From contig JAHDGD010000001.1 in the NCBI GenBank assembly GCA_020627825.1, positions 1 to 64,000 of the forward strand: a stretch of 64,000 nucleotides of DNA, read 5' to 3'. Under the pieces are notes generated by a model. The model made no database searches and was not told the origin of the DNA. It saw nothing but the letters and a program-made list of their open reading frames with translations. The translations under genes and the position numbers were made by a program. Below are positions 38,412 to 47,141 of the stretch, in pieces (the stretch's first letter is position 1; every line of letters starts with the position of its first letter). The DNA is from Saprospiraceae bacterium (GTDB taxonomy: Bacteria; Bacteroidota; Bacteroidia; Chitinophagales; Saprospiraceae).

Positions 38412-39536
38412 TTAAAGTGTCCCTCTTAATTCTTGTTCTCTTTCTATAGCTTCAAAAAGTGCCTTAAAATTACCTTTACCAAAAGAACGCGCTCCTTTTC
38501 TTTGAATGATTTCAAAAAACATGGTTGGTCTAGCCTGAATCGTCTTAGTAAAAATCTGTAATAAGTAACCTTCATCATCTCTATCAACTAGAATTCCAAG
38601 TTCTTTTAAAGGTTCAATATCTTCGTCAATTTTTCCAACTCTTTGTTCCAAAGTGTCGTAATATGTCGTCGGTACTTGTAAAAAATCAACACCCCGGTTC
38701 TTGAGATCTGTAACTGTTTTTATGATATCATCAGTAGCTACTGCTATATGCTGCACACCAGCACCTTCATAAAAATCCAAATATTCTTCAATTTGAGATT
38801 TTCTTTTTCCTTCAGCAGGTTCATTAATAGGAAATTTTATACGTCCATTTCCATTACTCATAACTTTACTCATGAGTGCAGTATATTCAGTTGATATATC
38901 TTTATCATCGAATGATATAATTTGAGTAAAACCCATTACTTTTTCATAAAACTCTACCCATGTATTCATTTCTCCCCAGCCTACATTTCCCACCATATGA
39001 TCCACATATTTCAAACCAACAGGAGCTGGATTATAAGATGTTTTCCATTCTTTAAATCCAGGAAGAAAAATTCCATCATATTCCTTACGTTCTACAAAAA
39101 CATGCACTACATCTCCATATGTATGAATACCTGATTTAACAACCTTCCCATCTTTATCTTCTTGGCTAAACGGCTCCATATAAGACTTCGCTCCTCTAGA
39201 CACAGCCTCATTGTATGCTGTTGTTGCATCATCTACCCATAATGCAACTACTTTTACACCATCACCATGTTTATCTATATGTTTTCCAATAGAAGTTCCA
39301 CTTTTCAAAGGACTAGTTAGTACTAAACGAATTTTATCTTGAATCAGAACATAAGACTCAGATTCCTCATTTCCAGTTTCTAAGCCAGAATAAGCTAAAC
39401 TTTCAAAACCAAATGCTGATTTATAAAAATGCGCAGCTTGTTTACTATTGCTTACATACATTTCAATATAATCAGTTCCAAGCAAAGGCATAAAGTCTTT
39501 TGCTTCAGTAAATAATTTAGGTAATGGAGATTTCAT
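38412..39536 (-). CDS. hpd: 4-hydroxyphenylpyruvate dioxygenase
   Basis: 374 residues from the preferred ATG at 39536 (the frame runs 21 codons upstream through the operator, with no plausible start there). It converts 4-hydroxyphenylpyruvate to homogentisate in tyrosine catabolism. Two vicinal-oxygen-chelate halves are visible; iron ligands lie in KYVDHMVGNV, GVQHIAVATDD and MFFEIIQRKGARSFGKGNF, the last also forming the C-terminal helix region. Length is typical of the bacterial enzyme. It is preceded by a MarR gene and an 18-bp operator-like palindrome 29 bp upstream, and followed by a CMD protein. Homogentisate dioxygenase is not in the window. Confidence 0.95.
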   Translation of the reverse strand: MKSPLPKLFTEAKDFMPLLGTDYIEMYVSNSKQAAHFYKSAFGFESLAYSGLETGNEESESYVLIQDKIRLVLTSPLKSGTSIGKHIDKHGDGVKVVALWVDDATTAYNEAVSRGAKSYMEPFSQEDKDGKVVKSGIHTYGDVVHVFVERKEYDGIFLPGFKEWKTSYNPAPVGLKYVDHMVGNVGWGEMNTWVEFYEKVMGFTQIISFDDKDISTEYTALMSKVMSNGNGRIKFPINEPAEGKRKSQIEEYLDFYEGAGVQHIAVATDDIIKTVTDLKNRGVDFLQVPTTYYDTLEQRVGKIDEDIEPLKELGILVDRDDEGYLLQIFTKTIQARPTMFFEIIQRKGARSFGKGNFKALFEAIEREQELRGTL

Positions 39537-39564
39537 ACTACATTTTTTTTCAAATATAATAAAA

Positions 39565-39582
39565 TAGTTGCATATACAACTA
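39565..39582. promoter_or_regulatory. MarR-type operator between marR and hpd
   Basis: TAGTTG-CATATA-CAACTA: perfect 6-bp arms and a near-symmetrical centre, 16 of 18 positions palindromic. Size and sequence resemble MarR-family operators. It lies 29 bp before the hpd ATG, overlapping the marR stop codon, and is well placed to let the encoded regulator repress hpd. Confidence 0.65.
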
Positions 39583-40008
39583 CTTATTGTAATTGTCAAA
39601 AATTTGATTCATTTGAGCTATCAATAATTTAATTTCCTCTTCATTAAAATTTTGTATTCCAATTGATCGCAGCTCTTTCACTTTTGGTCTTAACATGTTC
39701 ACCAACTCTTTTCCTTTTTCTGTTAATTCAATTCTAAATAAACGTTTATCAAATTCATCTACTTTTTTTATGATGTAATCCGACTTGATTAATTTTACTA
39801 GAATTCTAGAGATACTTGGAGCATCTTTAAAACTTTTTTCAACTAGTTCTTTCTGGCTCATGATATGGTTAGGATACAATATATCTAAAACGACCCATTG
39901 CTCGGGGCTTATATGCACATTATTTTCCTTGAATAACTGATGAAAACGAAGTTTTATTAACCTTGTTGTACGCTCAAATAAAAAACCAATTGCATAGTTT
40001 GTATTCAT
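39580..40008 (-). CDS. MarR-family transcriptional regulator
   Basis: 142 residues with the MarR winged helix: LDILYPNHIMSQKELVEKSFKDAPSISRILVKLIKSDYI, wing DEFDKRLFRIELTEKGKEL, and dimerisation helices at both ends. It is upstream of and parallel to hpd. The TAGTTG/CAACTA palindrome at its stop codon suggests it controls hpd, plausibly responding to an aromatic such as hydroxyphenylpyruvate or homogentisate (inference). It diverges from the second SLC5 symporter, which could also be a target. Confidence 0.93.
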   Translation of the reverse strand: MNTNYAIGFLFERTTRLIKLRFHQLFKENNVHISPEQWVVLDILYPNHIMSQKELVEKSFKDAPSISRILVKLIKSDYIIKKVDEFDKRLFRIELTEKGKELVNMLRPKVKELRSIGIQNFNEEEIKLLIAQMNQIFDNYNK

Positions 40009-40068
40009 ATTATGTAAAATGAAGTTGGAGGAATGTACTAATTTAGTAGCATAATTAACAAAAAATAT

Positions 40069-41862
40069 ATGAAACTAGCAGTTTGGGACTGGATAATTAT
40101 TTTTGTCTATTTCATTTTCATTGTCTCAATAGGGATATATTTCTCTAAAAAATCAAGTAAAAATCTATCTCAATATTTCTTAAGTGGTCGCAATATGCCA
40201 TGGTGGCTACTAGGTCTCAGCATGGTGGCTACTACATTTTCAGCTGATACTCCCAATTTAGTAACTGAGTTAGTAAGGAAAGATGGAGTTTCAGGAAACT
40301 GGGCTTGGTGGGCATTTTTAATAACGGGGATGATCACAGTATTCATTTACAGTAAATTATGGAGAAGATCCATGGTATTAACCGATATTGAATTTTATGA
40401 ATTACGATATAGCGGACCTTTTGCAAAATTTCTAAGAGGATTCAGAGCATTGTATTTAGGTTTAGTTTTCAATGTATTGGTTATGGGCGCTGTTTCATTA
40501 GCTGCTATAAAGTTTGGTGAAATCATCTTGGGATTAGAAGGTTGGCAAACATTGCTTATTGCAGGTTCGATTACAATACTTTACTCATACTTAGGCGGAT
40601 TAAAAGCAATTCTAATTACAGACTTTGTACAATTTATTCTCGCCATGATAGGATCCATTTGGGCTTGTCTATATTTAATAAACATAGAAGAAGTGGGAGG
40701 AATTCAAGCATTATTAGCTCATCCCAATGTAGAATCAAAAATGTCTTTTCTACCCAATCTCAGTGATCCTTCAGTTTACGTACCAATATTATTAATACCA
40801 TTAGTAGTTCAATGGTGGGCATCTTATTATCCAGGCGCTGAACCAGGTGGCGGAGGATATATTGCTCAAAGAATGTTTTCTGCAAAAAATGAAAAAAATG
40901 CAGTAGGTGCTACTCTGTTATTCAATGTAGCTCACTATGCGCTCAGACCGTGGCCATGGATCTTAATAGCTTTTGTTTCTTTAGTTATATTTCCTGAAGT
41001 TGCTGACATTCAATCTGTATTTACTGGAATTGATAAGAGTAAACTTGGAGAAGATCTCGCTTACCCTGCTATGTTAAGCTATTTACCAGTAGGATTACTT
41101 GGATTGGTTGCAGCTTCACTTATAGCTGCTTTTATGTCAACAATGTCAACTCAAATGAATTTGGGAGCTTCATATCTTGTAAATGATTTTTATAAACGAT
41201 TTATAGATACACAAGCTTCAGAAAAGACTTTAGTTTCTTATGCTAAGTTATTTACATTAGTCTCAGGACTACTTGGAATGTTACTAGGTTTAATGTTGAC
41301 CTCAGCCAAAGAAGCATTCGATTTACTTCTAGTTATAGGTGCTGGAACGGGCGCTATTTTTATAGTAAGATGGTTTTGGTGGCGTATCAACGCCATAAGT
41401 GAAATAACTGCAATGATCTCAAGTTTTATCGTAGCATTTTCTTTCCTGATGTATAACAAGTTTGCTGAGGAATCTGATAAAATAGAAGGATGGAAAGTAC
41501 TTTGTTTAGCTACTTTCATTTCAACTTTGACCTGGGTTATTACTGCTTTAGTGACAAAACCTACTGATAATCAAACACTCTTGAATTTCTATAATAAAAT
41601 TAAACCTTCTTCTATTGGTTGGAAAGGCTTCATCAATAAAATGAATAGGGAAGGTAGAGAATTATCTATTCATCCTTCATCTTTAGGCCTTGAAATAGTG
41701 CTTTCTAGTTTCGGAATTATAGGAGTATACGCAGCTTTGTTTTCTGTTGGTAACATGATTTATGGAAAATGGCTAATGGGTATTTTACTTGCAGTTCTTT
41801 CGATAGCTTGTTTACTTTATGTTATTCGAAGTATAAATAGAACAATGCAGATAGATCAATAA
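40069..41862 (+). CDS. SLC5/SSS sodium:solute symporter
   Basis: 597 residues, about 13-14 transmembrane helices. LSGRNMPWWLLGLSMVATTFSADTPNLV is the SSS first-helix signature, and AASLIAAFMSTMSTQMNLGASYLVNDFYKRF is the conserved region near helix 8, part of the Na2 site in this family. It differs from the 35930 symporter by lacking the vSGLT-like WGFNQY segment, and so belongs to another subgroup with unknown solute. Divergent from marR with a 60-bp gap, so aromatic or amino-acid uptake is conceivable. Ends at the bidirectional terminator 41921-41947. Confidence 0.9.
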   Translation: MKLAVWDWIIIFVYFIFIVSIGIYFSKKSSKNLSQYFLSGRNMPWWLLGLSMVATTFSADTPNLVTELVRKDGVSGNWAWWAFLITGMITVFIYSKLWRRSMVLTDIEFYELRYSGPFAKFLRGFRALYLGLVFNVLVMGAVSLAAIKFGEIILGLEGWQTLLIAGSITILYSYLGGLKAILITDFVQFILAMIGSIWACLYLINIEEVGGIQALLAHPNVESKMSFLPNLSDPSVYVPILLIPLVVQWWASYYPGAEPGGGGYIAQRMFSAKNEKNAVGATLLFNVAHYALRPWPWILIAFVSLVIFPEVADIQSVFTGIDKSKLGEDLAYPAMLSYLPVGLLGLVAASLIAAFMSTMSTQMNLGASYLVNDFYKRFIDTQASEKTLVSYAKLFTLVSGLLGMLLGLMLTSAKEAFDLLLVIGAGTGAIFIVRWFWWRINAISEITAMISSFIVAFSFLMYNKFAEESDKIEGWKVLCLATFISTLTWVITALVTKPTDNQTLLNFYNKIKPSSIGWKGFINKMNREGRELSIHPSSLGLEIVLSSFGIIGVYAALFSVGNMIYGKWLMGILLAVLSIACLLYVIRSINRTMQIDQ

Positions 41863-41920
41863 TCTGACATGAATCTAGTTGATTTATTATGCTTTAAAAT
41901 TGAGTCAGTATATAAAAAAA

Positions 41921-41947
41921 AGAGGTTATCCCTATGAGATAACCTCT
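41921..41947. terminator. bidirectional intrinsic terminator between symporter and dnaK
   Basis: Perfect 10-bp stem AGAGGTTATC/GATAACCTCT with a 7-base loop, A run on the left (from about 41914) and TTTA on the right. It lies between the convergent symporter and dnaK stops. Confidence 0.9.
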
Positions 41948-41973
41948 TTAATATCTAGTATAGAATAAGTATT

Positions 41974-43893
41974 CTACTTATCTTCTTCCACTTCTTCAAA
42001 TTCTACATCGGTGACATCCTCGTCTGAAGAATCACTAGATCCATCTGCCTCTGCACCTGCTTGAGCTGAAGGGTCTGGATTACCTTGCCCTGCACCAGCT
42101 TGGTACATATCTTGACTAGCTTCTTGCCAAGCAGCATTTAATTCAGTCATTGCAGTTTCGATCCTAGCCATGTCTTGAATTTTATGCGCTTCTTTTAAAT
42201 CATCAGAAGCCTTTTGAATTCTTTCTTTCTTCTCTTCAGGTAATTTATCACCAAATTCTTTCAATTGTTTCTCTGTTTGGAAGACAAGAGAGTCTGCTTC
42301 ATTCAGTTTGCTTGCTTTCTCCTTTGCAGCTTTATCAGATTCCGCATTAGCTTCCGCTTCTGCTTTCATTCTTGCAATTTCTTCATCTGATAAACCAGTT
42401 GATGCTTCAATACGAATATTTTGTTCTTTACCGGTACCTTTATCTTTTGCAAAAACGCTCAAAATACCATTTGCATCTATGTCAAACGTTACTTCGATCT
42501 GTGGAACACCTCTTGGAGCTGGAGGTATACTATCCAAAATAAATCTTCCTATCGATCTATTATCTCTAGCCATCGGTCTTTCTCCCTGTAAAATATGAAT
42601 TTCAACTGATGGTTGATTATCAACAGCAGTAGAATAAACTTTTGACTTTTTTGTAGGTATTGTGGAATTCGCTTCAATGACAACATCGTAAATATTATTC
42701 ATAGTCTCTATTCCAAATGATAACGGAATAACATCTAGTAATAATACATCTTGAACATCTCCGCTAAGCACACCACCTTGTATTGCCGCACCAACTGCAA
42801 CAACTTCGTCTGGATTTACTGATTTATTAGGAGCTTTACCAAAAAATTCAGCAACGGCTTCTTGAACCTTTGGAATCCTAGTTGATCCTCCTACTAAAAT
42901 AATCTCATCTATATCACTTTTAGATAAGCCAGCATCTTTTAGCGCTTCAGCACATGGCTTTAAAGTTCTTTCAACTAATTCTGCAGCTAACATTTCAAAT
43001 TTAGCCCTAGATAATTTTAAAACCAAGTGTTTAGGAACACCGTCAACTGCTGTAACATACGGCAAGTTAATTTCTGTTTCATTGCCACTAGATAATTCAA
43101 TCTTTGCTTTTTCAGCTGCTTCTTTTAAACGTTGAAGTGCCATTGGATCTTTTCTAAGATCCATGTTTTCTTGTTCTTTAAACGAATCAGCTAACCAATC
43201 AATAATAACTTGATCGAAATCATCTCCACCTAAATGTGTATCTCCATTTGTCGACTTCACTTCAAATACACCATCTCCCAATTCAAGTATAGATATATCG
43301 AATGTACCTCCACCCAAATCAAATACTGCAATAGTTGAATCTTCAGTCTTTTTATCAAGACCATATGCAAGTGCAGCAGCAGTCGGTTCATTTATAATTC
43401 TAGATATTTTTAAACCTGCAATTTCTCCAGCTTCTTTTGTCGCTTGTCTTTGTGCATCATTAAAATAAGCAGGTACTGTTACAACCGCTTCTGTAACTTC
43501 AGACCCTAAAAAATCTTCTGCCGTTTTTTTCATCTTTTGAAGAATCATGGCTGAAATTTCTTGCGGTGTATATTGACGATCATCAATAGTCACTCTTACA
43601 GTATCATTATCACCTTTAACTACTTTGTATGAATTTCGACCTACTTCCTTTGATACTTCTCCAAATCGATTCCCCATGAATCTTTTAATTGAAGAAATTG
43701 TTCTCGTAGGATTTGTAATTGCTTGTCTTTTAGCTGGATCTCCAATTTTACGTTCACCATTATCTAAAAAAGCAACTACCGAAGGAGTTGTTCTTCTTCC
43801 TTCTTGATTTGGAATAACAACTGGCTCATTACCTTCCATTACGGCAACGCAAGAATTCGTTGTCCCCAAGTCAATTCCAATAATTTTACCCAT
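41974..43893 (-). CDS. dnaK: chaperone DnaK (Hsp70)
   Basis: 639 residues, full Hsp70. The N-terminal ATPase starts [20 protein letters not shown], with [27 protein letters not shown] and [11 protein letters not shown]. The substrate-binding domain begins after [12 protein letters not shown], and the helical lid leads to an acidic EEVEEDK tail typical of bacterial DnaK. It is monocistronic: dnaJ and grpE are not adjacent, unlike in many genomes. The upstream region carries repeated ATGAC half-sites that may mediate heat-shock control. Confidence 0.98.
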   Translation of the reverse strand: MGKIIGIDLGTTNSCVAVMEGNEPVVIPNQEGRRTTPSVVAFLDNGERKIGDPAKRQAITNPTRTISSIKRFMGNRFGEVSKEVGRNSYKVVKGDNDTVRVTIDDRQYTPQEISAMILQKMKKTAEDFLGSEVTEAVVTVPAYFNDAQRQATKEAGEIAGLKISRIINEPTAAALAYGLDKKTEDSTIAVFDLGGGTFDISILELGDGVFEVKSTNGDTHLGGDDFDQVIIDWLADSFKEQENMDLRKDPMALQRLKEAAEKAKIELSSGNETEINLPYVTAVDGVPKHLVLKLSRAKFEMLAAELVERTLKPCAEALKDAGLSKSDIDEIILVGGSTRIPKVQEAVAEFFGKAPNKSVNPDEVVAVGAAIQGGVLSGDVQDVLLLDVIPLSFGIETMNNIYDVVIEANSTIPTKKSKVYSTAVDNQPSVEIHILQGERPMARDNRSIGRFILDSIPPAPRGVPQIEVTFDIDANGILSVFAKDKGTGKEQNIRIEASTGLSDEEIARMKAEAEANAESDKAAKEKASKLNEADSLVFQTEKQLKEFGDKLPEEKKERIQKASDDLKEAHKIQDMARIETAMTELNAAWQEASQDMYQAGAGQGNPDPSAQAGAEADGSSDSSDEDVTDVEFEEVEEDK

Positions 43894-44085
43894 TATATAT
43901 TGTGTTTAAATTGTTTTATTAATTAAGTACACTTTCCTAATGTCAATTAATATGCCAGCCATCAATTTGTGACATAATGGTAGATTCCTATAGAATATAT
44001 GACATGATTTTATGACTAATTATGACAGAACGTCATTCTAAACAAGTTCAATTTAATTATATGTAAAAGGAATTATAGGGAAAGA
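43894..44085 (-). promoter_or_regulatory. dnaK upstream region with ATGAC repeats
   Basis: Contains ATGAC at 43999, 44012 and 44022, the last forming an inverted repeat with GTCAT at 44032-44036 (5-base spacer). TGTCA (43941-43945) and TGACA (43970-43974) form a second, wider inverted pair. No CIRCE-like 9-N9-9 repeat is seen. The clustering fits a repressor or activator site for heat-shock control, but the regulator is not identifiable from sequence. Confidence 0.4.
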
Positions 44086-45060
44086 CTATCTAAAATTTAA
44101 ATTCTTTGTAAATCTTCCATCTTTTAAAGAATCTTTGGTAGCAGTGCCTATAAACTGATTTTCAATAACTTTAAATTCTTTCTCTGCCACTAAGCCAAGT
44201 CCTGAGGATAAATTAGAATATACTGGTAAAGGTTGCGAGCTAGTTATCCCTGTATTTGCTGTTAAAAAGTTCTGAAAAGCTTCCATTTCTTCCCCACTAT
44301 ACTCAATAATAATATTGAAATGTTCAAAGGTTCTTTCTAAAGTTGGTGACTCCTCCAAGTTATTTCCAAAAAGTTTGTAAAAGTCTATTCCAGGTGCCTC
44401 AGCAAAATTTGAATTTTTAAATCTACCAAAATTCCAAGTCAGCATTCTATCTTCAAATTCTGGCTCATCGTCAAGCAAATTAGCTTCTTTATAATGTAAT
44501 TCAATTTTTATTACATATTCTACAGGTGGATTTTCTTCTGGAATAACCCATTGTATTTTATATTGTGCTTCTGTGGGAAAGTTTGTATTTGGACTTAAAA
44601 CTAAAAGATCACTAAGTAAAGTAATATTTGCTGTAATAGGCTCTGATTCTTCTGAAGTTTTAATTGAAAGCTCAACTTCATCATTGTTCTCAAAATCATC
44701 TTCATTTCCATTGTAGTGATAAATGTAATTTGGAGAAGAAACAAAAAAACCGTCTTCTCTTTCAAGTCCTAGTTCACTACTTTCTTTTCTAGATAATGTA
44801 TAACTTGTTCCTTTAGTAACATTATTCAATCTCACTACTGCATTTTCATAATACAATTGATCTGGATCCTGTGCCAATTCGGTTGCAGGTATGTCTTGAT
44901 CAATAAAACCCTTTTCTAATCTTACAACTTGCTCATTATCTGTTGCTGATAAAAGCGAGTATACTACAGATACTTCCGTTCCCTCCTCTACTAAATCTAG
45001 CGTATTGTCACAAGACATAAAAAGGTAGATAATCCCTATAAAAACATACCAATTCTTCAT
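44086..45060 (-). CDS. lipoprotein, DUF4249-like
   Basis: 324 residues with lipoprotein signal MKNWYVFIGIIYLFMSCDN (Cys17). The protein is beta-rich, with VVYSLLSATDNEQVVRLEKGF and a later ENAVVRLNNVTKGTSYTL resembling the start of DUF4249 proteins, which in Bacteroidota often accompany TonB-dependent receptors. No receptor gene is adjacent. Function unknown; an envelope-anchored accessory protein is likely. Family assignment is tentative. Confidence 0.65.
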   Translation of the reverse strand: MKNWYVFIGIIYLFMSCDNTLDLVEEGTEVSVVYSLLSATDNEQVVRLEKGFIDQDIPATELAQDPDQLYYENAVVRLNNVTKGTSYTLSRKESSELGLEREDGFFVSSPNYIYHYNGNEDDFENNDEVELSIKTSEESEPITANITLLSDLLVLSPNTNFPTEAQYKIQWVIPEENPPVEYVIKIELHYKEANLLDDEPEFEDRMLTWNFGRFKNSNFAEAPGIDFYKLFGNNLEESPTLERTFEHFNIIIEYSGEEMEAFQNFLTANTGITSSQPLPVYSNLSSGLGLVAEKEFKVIENQFIGTATKDSLKDGRFTKNLNFR

Positions 45061-45165
45061 ATTCCAAAAGTACTAATAGTGTGCATATTTAAAATTATTA
45101 AGTCTTGAAAAGATACCCGAGAATAACACAAACTATCATTTTGAAGACTTGTTATATTAATTTTC

Positions 45166-45184
45166 TTTGGGCTTTAAGCCCAAA
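45166..45184. repeat. perfect 19-bp intergenic palindrome downstream of prfB
   Basis: Arms TTTGGGCTT and AAGCCCAAA around one T, in the gap between the prfB stop (45192) and the lipoprotein start (45060). Same family as 31643 and 57013. On the prfB strand it is followed by GAAAATT rather than a T run. Confidence 0.75.
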
Positions 45185-45191
45185 ATATTTT

Positions 45192-46272
45192 TTACTCGCC
45201 ATTCCAAGTTAGAAATGCTTTTAAAAATCCTTCTAAATCTCCATTTAAAACGGCATCTGTGTTATTTACAGTATATCCTGTTCGATGGTCTTTTACTCTT
45301 CTGTCATCTAGAACATAAGATCGTATTTGTGATCCCCATTCATTTTTCATTTTTCCTGCTTCTACTTTTTGCTTTTCCTCTTGCCTTCTTTTTATCTCTG
45401 CTTCATATAATCGTGATTTCAACATGATAATCGCTTTTTCTCTATTGAGATGTTGCGATCTTTCTTCTTGACACTCTACCACAATTCCACTCGGTGCATG
45501 TCTTACACGAACAGCAGATTCAGTTTTATTTACATGCTGACCACCAGCTCCACTTGCACGAAACGTATCCCAATCTAAATCTGCTGGATTAACATCAATT
45601 TCTATACGATCATCAATTAAAGGATGGACAAAAACAGAAGCAAAAGATGTCATTCTTTTTCCTTGGGCATTGAAAGGCGATACTCTTACTAGTCGATGTA
45701 CACCATTCTCACTTTTTAGCATGCCATATGCATAATCACCTTTTATCTCTATACTGACGGACTTAATTCCTGCAACATCGCCTTGAACTGATGATAAAAT
45801 TGACGTTTTGTAATTGCTCTTATCACTGTACATTAAGTACATACGCTCCAACATACTTGCCCAGTCACATGCTTCTGTTCCTCCGGCACCAGCATTTATT
45901 TCCAAAATTGCAGATAATTCATCTTCCTCTTGATCCATTGCCAATCGAAACTCAACATCTTCCAATAATTCAATGGTTTGATCATACTTTGTGATTACTT
46001 CCTCTTCTTGAATTTCTCCCATTCGAAAAAATTCATCCAAAACCTCCAAATCATCAATTTGCTCTTTGATAGTATTATAACGCAATATCCTATTTTTATG
46101 CGTCTGAATCTGACGCATAATGTCTTGAGCTCTTTTACTATCGTTCCAGAATTCCGGATCAAGTTGTAACTGTTCTAAATCTGCTAATTCAGCTGTTCTC
46201 TTCTCGACTTCAAAGATAGCCCTTCAAGTGGGCCAGCCTAGATTTTAAATCATTTAATTGCTCTATTGTCAT
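45192..46272 (-). CDS. prfB: peptide chain release factor 2, with programmed +1 frameshift
   Basis: Translation begins at ATG 46272, reads 20 codons (MTIEQLNDLKSRLAHLKGYL) to an in-frame TGA at 46212-46210, then must slip +1 at CTT TGA and continue from 46211 (EVEKRTAELADLEQL) to the stop at 45192, giving 359 residues, the normal RF2 length. The slip context AAGGGCTATCTTTGA resembles the classical RF2 site with an upstream SD-like AGGG. RF2 motifs: SPF (VRVSPFNAQGKRM) and GGQ (RASGAGGQHVNKTESAVR). It terminates at UGA and UAA, so the frameshift is autoregulatory. The ATG shares one base with the FKBP stop (TAATG). Confidence 0.95.
46210..46218 (-). promoter_or_regulatory. prfB programmed frameshift site
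   Basis: Codons TAT CTT TGA at the end of the first 20-codon frame. The CTT codon slips +1 and the UGA is recognised by RF2 itself, so low RF2 favours completion of the protein. The stimulating AGGG lies a few bases upstream. Confidence 0.93.
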
Positions 46273-47141
46273 TACTCTGGTACTTCTATAAAGAATATAA
46301 GTTCGTCACCTGGTTTAATTAAACCTCTGTCCGCTTGACCATATCCTAGTTCACTTGGAATTACTAGGAAAGCTTCAGATCCCTTATTCATATAGGTAAT
46401 ACCTTCATCCCATCCTTTAATTACACCTCCTTGTCCTACATTAAATGTAAATTCCTGACCTCTTTTATAGGCATTATCAAACATTTCTCCTGTTCTTGAT
46501 AATACGCCATAATAAAATACTGACGCTCGATCACCCGCCTTAAAATTCGCTCCAGTTCCTTCTTTAACAATAACATACTTTAGTCCAGTTTCCGAGGTAA
46601 CGATCTTACTATCCATTTTACCTGCTTTGTAGTCTGAATAAAAATCAGCTACTGAACTTGCAACTTCTCCTTCTCGCACCTTATATTCTTCAATTCGTGC
46701 TTCCGCTTTCTTCCTTTCTTCATCAAGACGAGCATCAAAGGCTGTTTGATCCAACATTTCATTAAATCGCATCTTATAAATTAAAGAATCAAAGCCAGAA
46801 CCTCTAGCATCATCTCCGCCTAAATATATATGTATACTATCTCCTACATTTTTTCCTAATAAAATATCTCCGAATGGATTTGGAGCTGTTTCTGTTGATG
46901 GAAGAATTTTCATTACACCTGGTTGATTTTGTTCCTTCGAACTGTAAACTACTTCTCCTGTAACACTTGTAACTTCTACATCAAAATATGCAAAATGATC
47001 TTGAACAGATTCTGGTCCATTACCTTTTTCAATAACCTGGTAATAATAACCTGTATCTGTAACTTGCATTTTGGATGTTTCTTGTTTGCACGCCCCAAAA
47101 ACAAACGCACATATTATTGATAAAACAAAAAGTCTATTCAT
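46272..47141 (-). CDS. FKBP-type peptidyl-prolyl isomerase lipoprotein
   Basis: 289 residues with lipoprotein signal LSIICAFVFGACKQE (Cys18), thus periplasmic and probably lipid-anchored. A first, degenerate FKBP-like domain covers about residues 30-130 (GYYYQVIEKGNG; FGDILLGKNVGDSI). A helical KEARIEE-type stretch links to a complete C-terminal FKBP domain (GLKYVIVKEGTGANFKAGD; GQGGVIKGWDEGITYM; IPSELGYGQADRG; LIFFIEV). It resembles the GldI/FkpA-type foldases of Bacteroidota. Coupled by TAATG to nrnA upstream and to prfB downstream. Confidence 0.9.
   Translation of the reverse strand: MNRLFVLSIICAFVFGACKQETSKMQVTDTGYYYQVIEKGNGPESVQDHFAYFDVEVTSVTGEVVYSSKEQNQPGVMKILPSTETAPNPFGDILLGKNVGDSIHIYLGGDDARGSGFDSLIYKMRFNEMLDQTAFDARLDEERKKAEARIEEYKVREGEVASSVADFYSDYKAGKMDSKIVTSETGLKYVIVKEGTGANFKAGDRASVFYYGVLSRTGEMFDNAYKRGQEFTFNVGQGGVIKGWDEGITYMNKGSEAFLVIPSELGYGQADRGLIKPGDELIFFIEVPE

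Noticed and set aside
42308-42598. 96-residue frame opposite dnaK
   Set aside because: Shadow of the highly conserved DnaK substrate-binding domain.
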